A stretch of DNA of 64,000 bases. It comes from MFD01213-c1 sp963704405. Lineage in GTDB: Bacteria > Planctomycetota > Phycisphaerae > Tepidisphaerales > Tepidisphaeraceae. The notes under the pieces were generated by a model, which was not told where the DNA came from, made no database searches, and was given only the letters and a program-made list of their open reading frames with translations. Shown here in pieces: positions 46,032 to 55,398 of the stretch (the stretch's first letter is position 1; the number at the start of each line of letters is the position of its first letter). Location: assembly GCA_963704405.1 (NCBI GenBank), contig OY969903.1, positions 2,852,001 through 2,916,000 of the forward strand, written 5' to 3'. The translations under genes and the position numbers were made by a program.

Positions 46032-49000
46032 TCACCCTGCCGTTCCAACAGTCCCCACCGCAACCGCCGGCCGCGCACTTAATTTAGACTGTACATGCCC
46101 CAGCCACGCCGCATCCGGCAGCGCGTACGGCCTGAACCGCTCCATCACACCCTGCTCTTCGCTGTAAACCAGCGCCCGGAAGAACCCCAGCTTATTCCCC
46201 GCCGGGTTGTCGATCAGGCTGCTCGAATCATTGGCGGACATCTGAAACAAAACGCGATTATCAAATTCCCGCATCGATCCCCGATCAAACGTGCGATCGA
46301 TCGCCACCAGCGTGTCGGCCCAGGCGATCGTATGCACTCCGAACGGCGGCCCTTCGCGCAGAATCTCCGCGAACTGCTTGCCCGGATTCGCCTTCTTCGG
46401 TTCATCCGATGTTGAAAAGCTGTAATCGTCTTCCTGCTTGCGAAGCACGCGATACCGCTGCATCGCATAAATGAATACGTAAATTGACGGCGTCCCCGCC
46501 TGCTCCGATTCCTGCCGCCTCGCGACTTCCTTCGCCAGCTCGTCGATTGCCTCGCCTGTCGCGCGCCAATCCACCATCTTCACTTCATGCGGCAGCACTG
46601 CCTTCACCTTCTCAAATGTCCCCGCCAGCGCTGAATCGGCCGGTGTGCCGTCGAAGATGTAGAAGATCGCCTGATCCGGCCCTTGTTGGGCGGCGATCGC
46701 GAATATCGCCGCGCACATCATCGCAAGCGCCTGCTCATCCTGCTGTCCGACGATGAGCATATTCGTCCCCGCCTGCCGCCGGAATGCCACGGCGGTTGGG
46801 TCTTTGATCGCCACCGGTTCTCCGAGCCAGGCGAGCGCGCCGGCTGTGCCGACTGAACCCCACGACCGTCCATCCAGCGCCGTGCCAAGCCGCACGTTGC
46901 GCCGGATATCAGCCGCGGCGTTTCCTTCGAACACAATCGGATACCCAAACCGCTCAAAATATGGCTTGGCTTTGCTCGCGAGATTATCGAGATAAACATC
47001 GCGCTTCTCATCAGGCAGCCACGCCACCTGGAACGGACTATTCCCTTCGACAAGCCCTCCGGCGTCGTTATAGATGGCTTCGCCCGGTCGGCTCAGCAGC
47101 CGCGCCGCCGAATTGTTATCGCCCAGAATCAGTTGCGAATCCGCTTCGCTCGTCTGCAGCGCGATACGGACGGCCATCTGCCCCAGCGTGCTGCGCGGCA
47201 ATCCGCCTGCCCCGCCGATCGTCTGCGACCCAAGCAGCACATGCACGCCAAACGCTCTGCCCTGCCGCACCAATCGGTCGATCAGCAGCGCCGCTTCCTG
47301 CGCCAGCTTGTCGTCTTCGGTGAAAAACTCCTGAAATTCATCGATCATCAGGAGTGTTCGCGGAACGACCAGCGCGCCCGCCGATTTGCGATAGGCCGCC
47401 AGGTCCTGCACGCCCGCCTTGCGGAATAATTCGCCGCGGCGGGCAAGCTCCGAATCCAACCGCTGCAAAACACTCAACCCAAATTCCCGATCCGATTCCA
47501 CTGCAATCGCCCGCGCGTGGGGCAGGAGATGCGTCGCATACGTCTTGAATTCAACGCCCTTTTTAAAGTCGATCAGATACAGCTCAACCTCATCCGGCGA
47601 ATACCACATCGCCGCATTGGTGATCATCGCATGAAGCAGCGTTGATTTACCCGAACCTGTTTTGCCCGCGATGAGCACATGCTGCGCCACGCCGCGCCCC
47701 AGCTTGAGCGATTGCAAGCGATTGGCCCCGAGCCGCCCGATGGGAACGTCGATTTCCGATGTTGTGCTGCCCGACCAGAATCGCTCGACCGACGGCGCGA
47801 TATTTTCAAACGCCACTTCAACGCGTTTCGCCTCTTTTGCCGGCGCCGACTTTATGCAGAATTCCCGTCAGCGCATCTTCGGCGCCGGCGCATCCAGCGA
47901 AAGCGGCAGCGCCCGGAACACTTCATCATCCCAGACAAATTTGTCTCCTTCGCGCACCAGGTTCACGCTGTGCGTCTTAAGTTCATCGAGATGCGCCCTG
48001 CCGGCAGCGCCGCTCGGGTGTCCCGTGCGATCAGCGTATAGACGCCGCACCGTGCCCCGGAACTCGCGATGCTGTTGAGCCGTCGAAATGCGTCGGCCGT
48101 AAATCCAACCGGCAAATCCGCAATGACCAGAAACCGGTATGGCTCAGCAAGCTCCCCCGCCTGCGCGTTGTAATCATCGATGGTTTCAAATTCATTGCGC
48201 AGATACTTCTGGATGACCGTCTCCATGTGATCGGTCAGGTTTGCCAGCCGCTGATCGATCTGGTCCTGGCTCGTCCAGATGCGCCCGCCGACCAGTGCAT
48301 CGTCGTAGTCCGCCAGATGCATGAATCCGGCAAAATTTTGCCCGAGACCGACTGGATCGATGATGGTAAATCGCACGCGTCCGGCCGGCAGGCTTGTGAG
48401 GAGCCGCGCCATCAGCATCTGCAATGTCCGGATCGCTACCCCCCGGCCGGCATGGTCTGTATGAATCAGCAGCGACGCCTGCGCCGGAAACGCCAGCAGC
48501 GCGGGGAGCGAAAATGTCTCGGGCAGATTCAATCGCCTGGGAAAATTCTCCGCGATGGTTTTCAGATCGACCTGCATCTCCCCAAACCGCACGCGGCTGG
48601 CAAATTTCCTGGGCGGAATCCATGCTTTCCATGCCGGGTCGATCCAGTTCAATGACGCCGGACTTGCCCCGCCGTCGCGATCGATCGGGGCTTGAATCTC
48701 TTTCAGTCCGCTGCTCCAGCGCGCTTCCAGTTCCTGCTTCCGCTGTGTTTGCCGTTGCTCAATTTCCTTCAGCCGAGCTTCATGGCGGATCTTGTTCTCT
48801 TTAATTTCCCGCTCAAGCCTGTGATCGATTTCGTTGATCTGCCGGCGATATTTTTCGCCTGCCTCCCCATTCGCCGCCTCGCGGATTTTATCGATGCGCG
48901 TGATCTGCTTTGAATGCTCGGCCTGCGCCATCGTGATGCCCGCATCGCGCAAGCGCGCCGCCTTGGCGGCCAGAGGGCCGATCACTTCCTTAGCCGCCTG

Positions 49001-49951
49001 AATTTCGGAATTACGCGCCTTGGTTGCCGCCGCCAGATCCGCGTCGCGTTTTTTGGCGCCGTTGACCATCTGCTGCTCAGCAGCCCGCCGAGCCAGCACA
49101 AGTTCCTTCCGCAGCGGCGTATGCACCGCTCGCACCTGCGCGTTTGCCATCAGCCTCAGCACAATTCCGGCGATGATCTGCAATCCAATCACCCCGCCGG
49201 CGAAAATCCCCAGCGGTTTCCATTGCGGCTCAGTGCTTTGGTAATAAAGCTGCACCCCCGCCACCGCCAGGATCGTCAGTAAAATCGGAATCAGATAGGG
49301 CCTGGCCCCCACAAACAAATTCGCCACCGGCATGCTGTGGAGCTGCGCGAGATATCCTTCCAGCGCTTGCTTATGCCGGCCAAACGCCGCATCCGTATCG
49401 GTCAGGATTGACGGATCATCCTCCGCTTCCACATCATCCGCCGGCAGCGGCAGCCCATATCGCTGCACCAGCTCCGCCGCCTTTACTTCCATTCCGTTCA
49501 GCGTTTCATTTGCCCCCTTCACCTGCTCGGACAGTTGCTTGAACGACGCCACCGCCTGGTTCGTCCCCAACTCATGCACGCTGTCGGCCAGCCACACTGC
49601 CTGATCGTATTTCTGCTTCAGCTTGTCGTCGGCCGACTGCTTTTCCCCTTCAACCTTATCCCGCAGCGCACGGTCCGCCGCGTCGATCTTTCCCCGCTCC
49701 GCTTTGTATTGCCCGTCCAGCTCCGCGAGCCGGTCGCGATGCTTCTGGTTGGCTTCCTCCGTCAACTGCTTGTGGCGGTTTTCGATTGCAAAGCTGTGGT
49801 CGCTGAACGCATGATTTTCCTTGTCATGCGAAGTGCGATACTCGCGCTCGATATCGGATTCGGTCGCCGCGCATTCGGTTGAAAGGGAAATCAGGTCGCG
49901 CAGTGCGCCCCGCTGGATATCGCGATCCGTGTGTGAAGCCTGTTGTGACAT
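46032..49951 (-). CDS. EccC/FtsK-like membrane ATPase with coiled coils and three ATPase domains (frame breaks at ~48003, ~47870, ~47847)
   Basis: Bridged length is ~1306. Residues 1-170 are coiled coil; two membrane helices follow at ~213-237 and ~245-268; coiled coil continues to ~430. ATPase domain 1 (~470-700) lacks both Walker motifs (LLIHTDHAGRGVA; FLVIADLP). Domain 2 begins after VAFENIAPSVERFW and has intact GKTGSGKST and LLMIDEFQE, plus LGSQTIGG and the arginine-rich LARRGELFRK. Domain 3 is degenerate (LIVGQQDEQAL; YVFIYAMQRY). The frame breaks after RAALPAG (one missing base), then a TGA follows KMR, where sequence in another frame (LTGILHKVGAG) and a return to AKEAKRVEV suggest two more indels. 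Upstream are three small helical WXG-type genes. The plan matches EccC of type VII secretion. DNA translocation is the alternative. Confidence 0.85.
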
Positions 49952-49966
49952 CTATGGTTTCTCTCG

Positions 49967-50179
49967 CTATTCGCATTCATGACGAATCTGCGTCAGCAGG
50001 ACCGCCATCTGATCCATCGCGCCGGCGGCGTTGCGCAAATCCATCTGGAGGGGGTCCAGAATGGTCTGCTCAAACCGCTCACTGTTCACATCGTTCCAGG
50101 ATATCTTCGTGTTGGCCCAAAGCGCCATGAGGTCCTTGAACGATCGCGAAAGCTTGCCGCGGCTTTCCTGGAGTCCCAT
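49967..50179 (-). CDS. WxD-motif helical miniprotein (WXG100-like)
   Basis: 70 residues from ATG 50179 after GGGAG. The product is all helical with W28-N-D30 followed at position 36 by F (SWNDVNSERF), the same W-x-D-x5-F spacing as in the 90-residue WXG-like protein at 51491. Helix 2 continues EQTILDPLQMDLRNAAGAMDQMAVLLTQIRHEC. WXG100 proteins form helical hairpins with this motif in the turn and are type VII secretion substrates or partners. The stop is only 15 bp from the ATPase start, so they are cotranscribed. A role as substrate or chaperone is inferred. Confidence 0.7.
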   Translation of the reverse strand: MGLQESRGKLSRSFKDLMALWANTKISWNDVNSERFEQTILDPLQMDLRNAAGAMDQMAVLLTQIRHECE

Positions 50180-50209
50180 GGTTTATATCTCCCAATATAC
50201 TCGACCGAC

Positions 50210-51334
50210 TCACGGATTCGTCGCTGAAGTTTCAGGTTGTGCGGGTGCAGTCCCTTCAGACGTGGATACTGCGGGCGATTCTGTATCGGCCGATTGCCCG
50301 ATGGTCATCAGCGCGATCGCCCAGACATCAAGCCCCGGCCCATCAAGTATCGCCGCAATTCCCCCACCATCAAGAACCACCAGAAAGCCCACGGGCAATC
50401 CCAGAATAACCGCCAGATCAGGCCGGGCCGCAATCACATCCGCCGCCCGCACCGAATCAAATTCCCGCGGCCCCGCCGCGTCCGCCGCGTCCTCTGTTGC
50501 CCCGATCACCCAGCCTGAATCTCCCTCAAAAGCCCCCTCCATTCGCTCCAGATATACTCCTGCCGCCGTCCAGCATTTCCGGGCCACGATCACCTTCTGC
50601 TCGGGATCGACCGGTGACATTTCAATCGAAAGCTTGCTAATCGCTTCCTTCTGCCAAGGTTCCACCGCCCCCACAACCCACGGCTGAAAGAACGCATCGT
50701 CTCCCGTCATCGCCTTTACCGGGGCGGCCAGGCGCTCCTCGGCCTTGGGTGTTCGATCCCGCAGTTTCTCATGCCCGAACTTTGGCGCTGAAGCCGCCGC
50801 CTGGGCGATGCTTTCCGCCGCCTCGCTCAATCCGACGCCTGCGCCATCGGTCTGGATCGACAGATAGTGTTCAATCTGGGCGGCCATCCCATCCAGTTGC
50901 CGAACCGCATTGGGGATATCGCTTTGCAATGTCGTCGCAAGCTTCTGCACGCGCCCCTTATAAAGCTGCGCTTCTTTCCGGAGAATCTGGATCGCCTTTT
51001 TCACCGCGATGCACTTCTGCTCCGCTTCTTCCCGCAGCCGTTTGGCGGTGGACAGCGCCTTCATCTCATCTACCGCCGACTGCTCCCGCCCGTCCGACCC
51101 CTTAAACAGCCTCTTCTGCCGAACCGCATCTTCGCAGCGGACCACATTCTCATGCCGCTTGCGCAACTGCCCGTTCCAGAAAGTGGTTTGATCGCGCTCG
51201 AGCCAGGTGAGCGTGCGGTCGATATCGGAATCGGCAGAGGTGAGCGCAACATTCCCGGACTCCGCGAACTTGATCAACGCCGCGCGAAACGTCTTGAATG
51301 CATCGAGCGATTCTACTTTTGCGCCCTGAGCCAT
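50210..51334 (-). CDS. Coiled-coil protein with N-terminal WNG motif
   Basis: 374 residues. The first ~150 form long helices; W53-N-G55 (FWNGQLRKRHE) is a W-x-G motif in the position expected of a WXG-type hairpin. Residues ~60-200 are coiled coil rich in Glu, Lys and Ala (REEAEQKCIAVKKAIQILRKEAQLYK). The C-terminal ~120 residues form a separate alpha/beta domain with GDSGWVIGATE and LGLPVGFLVVLDGGGIAAILD, not recognised. The tail is Ser/Thr/Ala-rich. It sits between the two small WXG-like genes, 30 bp from the next. The plan resembles long WXG/LXG-type effectors or structural partners, but no toxin domain is visible. Confidence 0.7.
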   Translation of the reverse strand: MAQGAKVESLDAFKTFRAALIKFAESGNVALTSADSDIDRTLTWLERDQTTFWNGQLRKRHENVVRCEDAVRQKRLFKGSDGREQSAVDEMKALSTAKRLREEAEQKCIAVKKAIQILRKEAQLYKGRVQKLATTLQSDIPNAVRQLDGMAAQIEHYLSIQTDGAGVGLSEAAESIAQAAASAPKFGHEKLRDRTPKAEERLAAPVKAMTGDDAFFQPWVVGAVEPWQKEAISKLSIEMSPVDPEQKVIVARKCWTAAGVYLERMEGAFEGDSGWVIGATEDAADAAGPREFDSVRAADVIAARPDLAVILGLPVGFLVVLDGGGIAAILDGPGLDVWAIALMTIGQSADTESPAVSTSEGTAPAQPETSATNP

Positions 51335-51359
51335 TGTTCAACCAAAATGATAGAGATGT

Positions 51360-51480
51360 CTAAATCGAGACGCGAAGCGCGCCAAGATCAGGAAATAGAA
51401 CTGCAGATGTCACAGATCAGAAATACCGCTTCCTAATCTGCGTCATTTTGTGAAATCTGCGGCTCTGACAGGCTCTAACT
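51360..51480. repeat. CTGCG-type dispersed repeat
   Basis: CTGCAGATGTCACAGATCAG (51402-51421) and AATCTGCGTCATTTTGTGAA with ATCTGCGG (51435-51464) have opposite orientation and could form a stem. They belong to the same repeat family as 5085-5140 and 15605-15640. The repeat lies between two genes of the ATPase operon. Confidence 0.45.
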
Positions 51481-51490
51481 CTTTGCCCTT

Positions 51491-51763
51491 TCATCGCTGT
51501 TTCAAATAAGCCTCAATTGCGCCCGCCTTTTTCTGCAGGAACGACGCATGAAGCTGCGAGTTCTCCAGGAAAACCGCCAGCACTTTCATCGTCTGCTCAA
51601 AAACTTCGGTGAACTTTCGCTGTTCCTGGTCGCGCCAGGTGTTTTCCAGCCCGCGCAGCCGGCCATGCAGCCCGCCCATCAGGGACTGAAGCTCGCCGTT
51701 AAAGCGGTTGAGGTCACTGGCAAATCGACGCAGTTCATTCGGATCAACATTAGCCTGGGCCAT
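51491..51763 (-). CDS. WXG100-family-like protein
   Basis: 90 residues from ATG 51763 with GGAGG 5 bases upstream. The length, all-helical composition and the turn motif W43-R-D45 followed by F51 (TWRDQEQRKF) match the WXG100/ESAT-6 family, with Asp replacing the Gly. Helix 1 is NELRRFASDLNRFNGELQSLMGGLHGRLRGL and helix 2 is TEVFEQTMKVLAVFLENSQLHASFLQKKAGAIEAYL. In classical systems such proteins are dimers exported through EccC. The gene is first of four ending with the EccC-like ATPase, so export by that ATPase is the natural guess. Confidence 0.82.
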   Translation of the reverse strand: MAQANVDPNELRRFASDLNRFNGELQSLMGGLHGRLRGLENTWRDQEQRKFTEVFEQTMKVLAVFLENSQLHASFLQKKAGAIEAYLKQR

Positions 51764-51866
51764 GGAACCTCCACATAAAATTCTAACGTGTTTCGGGGCG
51801 ATTGTCAGTTTCGGTCATCCGCTATTCAACTGCAACGCACAGGATGCCGATGATGAACAAAGACTC

Positions 51867-52013
51867 ATGAATTGGATCGTCGCCACCTCTCTTGTTATTG
51901 CTGCCTGGGCTTTCCTCCGCATCCTCGGCGGTGAACGCCAGCGCCAACTGGCCCGCCTCGAATCCCATCCTCCCGCCCTGCCGGATCCTGGCAAAAAAAC
52001 CGCCGGGCGTTAA
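51867..52013 (+). CDS. Small single-helix membrane protein
   Basis: 48 residues from ATG 51867: MNWIVATSLVIAAWAFLRILGGERQ, one hydrophobic helix, then a polar Pro-rich tail. The plus-strand gene starts ~100 bp after the divergent WXG-like gene. No clear ribosome binding site is visible, and no family is recognised. It might be cotranscribed with the SDR gene. Confidence 0.4.
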   Translation: MNWIVATSLVIAAWAFLRILGGERQRQLARLESHPPALPDPGKKTAGR

Positions 52014-52121
52014 GAGCCGCCATTGGCTCCAATTGCTGAAAGTAGTGAAACCGCGCTCGCATTCTTTGCTCCGTTTGCCGCCCTGCTCTACCCTGAACAG
52101 GGGTCATATAGGACACGCAAC

Positions 52122-53057
52122 ATGTCGGCTAACATATTCGTCACAGGAGGCAGCGGTTTTGTCGGCTCCGCAGTGATCGACGAATTACTTGCGCGATCGT
52201 TCACCATAACCGCGCTCATCAACCGCAGCCCCATTTCCGAAGACCCGCGCGTCCGCTCAGTCAAGGCTGATTTGTTTGACGCCAATTCCCTCATCGCCGC
52301 ACTTGCGGGGTGCGAGGCGATCATCCATCTAGTCGGCATCATCCGCGAGGAGCCGTCCCGCGGCGTCACTTTTGACCGCATGCATTTCAAGGCGACCGCG
52401 AATCTGGTCGACGCCGCCAGAATTGCCGGCGTCCGACGATTCATCCAGATGTCCGCGCTGGGCGTCCGGCCGGGTGCGCCCAGCAACTACCATCTTTCTA
52501 AATTTCACGCCGAAGAATACCTGCGCCAAAGCGGCTTGGACTGGACCATCCTCCGCCCCTCCCTCATCCATGGCCCGGCCGGTGAATTCATGCAGATGGA
52601 AGCCCAATGGGCCAAAAAATCTGCGCCGCCGTTCCTCTTCATGCCCTACTTCGGCGCAGGCGTCTTCGGCCAACGCGGTGCGGGCAAGCTCCAACCCATT
52701 TATGTCAAAGATGTCGCACGCGCCTTCGTCGACGCCCTGCAAAACACCAAAACCATCGGTGAAATCTACCCTCTGGGCGGCCCAGACCCACTCACCTGGC
52801 CCCAGCTTCACCAAACATGCGCTCAAGCCATTGTCGGCCATCAACGCTGGACTGCCCCCATCCCCGCCTGGTTTGCCAAGCTTCTAACCCATGTTGTCCC
52901 CGCCCCACTGCTTCCTTTCAACCACGACCTGATTCTCATGAGCCAGGAAGATAATACCTGTGATATTACAAAATTTACCCAGGCGTTCGGCTGGCATCCT
53001 CAACCATTCGCTGCCACGCTTCAACGTTACGCCCCTCTGCTGACTTCCGTCGCCTGA
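52122..53057 (+). CDS. Complex I NDUFA9-like NAD(P)-binding protein
   Basis: 311 residues from ATG 52122, after AGGACA. The Rossmann start MSANIFVTGGSGFVGSAVIDELL has the GxxGxxG motif. IHLVGIIREE, RRFIQMSALGVRP, a YxxxK pair in NYHLSKFHAEEYL and WTILRPSLIHGP match the SDR a5 subfamily that includes NDUFA9 and bacterial complex I-associated proteins. Bacterial homologs often act on or bind quinone-related or sugar nucleotide substrates. No nuo genes are nearby. The last 31 bp overlap the convergent GT2 gene. Confidence 0.85.
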   Translation: MSANIFVTGGSGFVGSAVIDELLARSFTITALINRSPISEDPRVRSVKADLFDANSLIAALAGCEAIIHLVGIIREEPSRGVTFDRMHFKATANLVDAARIAGVRRFIQMSALGVRPGAPSNYHLSKFHAEEYLRQSGLDWTILRPSLIHGPAGEFMQMEAQWAKKSAPPFLFMPYFGAGVFGQRGAGKLQPIYVKDVARAFVDALQNTKTIGEIYPLGGPDPLTWPQLHQTCAQAIVGHQRWTAPIPAWFAKLLTHVVPAPLLPFNHDLILMSQEDNTCDITKFTQAFGWHPQPFAATLQRYAPLLTSVA

Positions 53058-53758
53058 TATCTCAAATACCGCTTCTTCATCCACCGCACGCCGATGATGT
53101 CATAAATCCCTACAAACGCCCGATTCCCAAACCCATACTTCGCTGTGCCCGCATGGCGCGGCGAATGCTTCACCGGCGTCTCATACACGCTATACCCGCG
53201 CATCTTCACCAGCGTCGGGAAATACCGGTGTGCTCCCCGAAACAGCTTCAGCCCTTTGACGGCGTGCGCCCGGTATACCTTCAGGCTGCTGGCGGAGTCG
53301 TTGACGGTTTCTTCGGTCACCCAGTTGCGAATGCGGTTCGCCTGCCTGCTCTGCCATCGCCGAAAGGCCGTGTCCTGCCGGTCCTTGCGCCAGCCGGTGA
53401 TCATGTCGACTTTCTGTTCATCGAGCATGGGCACCAGTCGGGGAATTTCTTCGGGATCATTCTGCAGGTCGGCGTCGATGGTCGCGATCACTTCACCGCG
53501 CGCCGCTTCAAATCCTGCTTCAAACGCCGCCGACTGCCCGCCATTTTTCGCCATGCGGATCACACGAAGCCACGGATATTTTTTCATCCCCTCCGTCAAA
53601 AGCCTCGGGGTATCATCGGTGCTCCCATCATCCACCAGGATCACCTCAAACGGCTTTCCCAGCGGGGCCATCGCGCCTGCGACCCGGTCCAGAAGCACGT
53701 CCACATTCTCCTGCTCATTGAAGCAGGGAATGACGAGAGAAAGATAAGGATCTGTCAT
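53027..53758 (-). CDS. Family 2 glycosyltransferase (DPM1-like)
   Basis: 243 residues from ATG 53758 (ATG 53773 is possible; no clear ribosome binding site). LSLVIPCFNEQENVDVLLDRV, FEVILVDDGSTDDTP, NGGQSAAFEAGFEAARGEVIATIDADLQNDPEEIP give the GT-A fold and the DAD metal motif. The C-terminal part RYFPTLVKMRGYSVYETPVKHSPR is typical of polyprenyl-phosphate sugar transferases such as DPM1 or ArnC. No C-terminal membrane helices are seen. It would make a polyprenyl-phosphate sugar at the inner membrane, a donor for the GT83/ArnT-like protein encoded nearby at 56421-58103. Confidence 0.88.
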   Translation of the reverse strand: MTDPYLSLVIPCFNEQENVDVLLDRVAGAMAPLGKPFEVILVDDGSTDDTPRLLTEGMKKYPWLRVIRMAKNGGQSAAFEAGFEAARGEVIATIDADLQNDPEEIPRLVPMLDEQKVDMITGWRKDRQDTAFRRWQSRQANRIRNWVTEETVNDSASSLKVYRAHAVKGLKLFRGAHRYFPTLVKMRGYSVYETPVKHSPRHAGTAKYGFGNRAFVGIYDIIGVRWMKKRYLRYQATEVSRGA

Positions 53759-53828
53759 GAGGGGGGAGATCATAATGGCAAATGACCGGCAGATGGGAAT
53801 TTGGTCGGGAGGGCGCGGGATGAATTTT

Positions 53829-54620
53829 TCAGTGGCCCTGCCCTTTTACCGTCAACCGCACGGGATGACCGAACCAGGCCTTTTCCTGATTGCCGCCGTA
53901 CATCGTTTCCATTGTGTGCTCGACCTGGGCCATGGTTCCGTCGGCCGGCACCCAGCCGCCGTTGATGTCGGGGAAATCCATTTTGCAGTTATCGCATTTC
54001 TTGCCGTCATAGAAACGGATCGGGCACCAGAATGATTCGACGTTGCGCAGCATCTCCGCGCCAAGCGAATAAACGCCGGTCATCCAGTCGCAATACAGGC
54101 ACCAGATCAGGTCATGTCCGACCAGCCCCGAGAATTTCTGTCGGCTTACATTCACCCATTCACCCTGCTGATATTTCGGGAACTTCAGCAGCAGGACCAG
54201 CAGCGGATAGAGCGCGACCTCCATCAGCCGGATGAATAAAAACCCCGGAAAGGCGACGGCGGTGATCCAAAGCGCCAGGTGGTTCTGCCACCGCCCTACC
54301 GTTCGATTGATGAACTTCACAATCCGCGGCCCGCGAACCGCCTCGCGATAAACCGCCTCATGAGACGCCACCCAGACGAAAAGCGCGATCACTTCCCCGA
54401 TGACTGCGCCAAAAAACCCGCGATACCCAAGCGTCGCCCGCGCCAGGATCCACGGTATCCACGTAAACACGCCCAGGATAATGTCCAATCCGGGCGCTCG
54501 CGTACACCACGCGGCGACCTTCTCCCCTGGCTTGCCCGCCATAAAAATAAAGCTCGCGGCGAATGCCAGGATCGATTCGAAGACGGCGACGATTAAAATC
54601 GTATTCAGAAATATTTTCAT
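53829..54620 (-). CDS. Membrane protein with cysteine-rich tail, unknown function
   Basis: 263 residues from ATG 54620, whose start overlaps the PAP2 stop (ATGA). Three to four hydrophobic helices are visible (FLNTILIVAVFESILAFAASFIF, LDIILGVFTWIPWIL, FFGAVIGEVIALFVWVA, LALWITAVAFPGFLFI). The C-terminal soluble part has CLYCDWMTGVYSLG and SFWCPIRFYDGKKCDNCKMDF, a set of four to five Cys that could bind metal. No family is recognised. The overlap with the PAP2 gene suggests a joint role in lipid or undecaprenyl phosphate metabolism. Confidence 0.75.
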   Translation of the reverse strand: MKIFLNTILIVAVFESILAFAASFIFMAGKPGEKVAAWCTRAPGLDIILGVFTWIPWILARATLGYRGFFGAVIGEVIALFVWVASHEAVYREAVRGPRIVKFINRTVGRWQNHLALWITAVAFPGFLFIRLMEVALYPLLVLLLKFPKYQQGEWVNVSRQKFSGLVGHDLIWCLYCDWMTGVYSLGAEMLRNVESFWCPIRFYDGKKCDNCKMDFPDINGGWVPADGTMAQVEHTMETMYGGNQEKAWFGHPVRLTVKGQGH

Positions 54621-55305
54621 GATTGAACCGGCGCACTTCCGCTGAGCCATCGCCGCATAAGCCGATGGACAATGATCGCCCCTGCCGCGCCAATACCCGC
54701 GGCACCGACGGTGTCGCTGAAATAATGCGCGTTCTCCATCACCCGCTCCGCACTGACCGCCACAGCTACTACGAAAAAGAAACGACTCCACCTGGGCCGC
54801 AGTAAACAGATCGCGGTTGCGAGGGCAAAAGCCGTGCAGGCGTGGCCGGAAGGAAAGGAAAGATTTGTTTCCGTAAATAATCCCCGAATCCCATGCCAGA
54901 GCGGCTGCAAATGAAACGGATAAGGCCCATCGTCACCGGGCAACTTGAATGGCCGGGTCCTGCCGACGATCCATTTCACGATCACGTTGCTCGCGCTCGA
55001 TATGCCTGCCAGCGTCACGAACAAAACTTCAGGGAGGGAAAGTCGCCGCGAAATAAAGGCCGTGATCGCCACCACAATGGTAAACCAGAAAGTGCCGGGT
55101 GTTTTCAATACTTCGGCGTACCACTTTCCCCGCATCATGCTGTCGATGCCACTGTCCTGCACCGCCAGCGCCACGCGGCGATCGAGCAGCATCGCAACGC
55201 CAAACGCGGCCACCCAAATGGCGAAAAGAATCCACGAGCATCCGCAGCAGGCATCCGGGGATTCGCGGACAATGGTTCAGAGGATAGGACGCTTGTGGAA
55301 TCCAT
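54617..55305 (-). CDS. PAP2-family phosphatase (frameshift near 55228)
   Basis: The catalytic part has KWIVGRTRP, FPSGHACTAF and AERVMENAHYFSD, the three PAP2/acid phosphatase motifs, between about six membrane helices. The N-terminus is MDSTSVLSSEPLSANPRMPAADARG (ATG 55305) and is one base out of phase with ILFAIWVAAFGVAMLL. One missing base in 'GTGGATTC' joins them to ~229 residues. If the break is real, GTG 55213 would be the start (198 residues). Substrates of such enzymes are undecaprenyl pyrophosphate or phosphatidic acid. An IS5-like element lies ~90 bp upstream and may have affected the promoter. Confidence 0.85.
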
Positions 55306-55398
55306 GACGTTATGAAAAGCCGAATCGCACTTCCGGTTGGTTAGCCGCCATCCGCCGGAGTACCACAGGATGACCACGAGGCGAACTTAAAGCTCCTA

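Noticed and set aside
47868..47870. In-frame TGA in the EccC-like gene as a selenocysteine codon
   Set aside because: The expected family sequence near it reads in another frame, so indels explain the stop better; no SECIS-like hairpin is evident and there is no reason for selenocysteine in this linker.
46032..51763. The ATPase cluster as a conjugation or phage packaging module
   Set aside because: No relaxase, terminase, coupling-protein context or structural phage genes are near, and WXG-like partners fit type VII secretion better.
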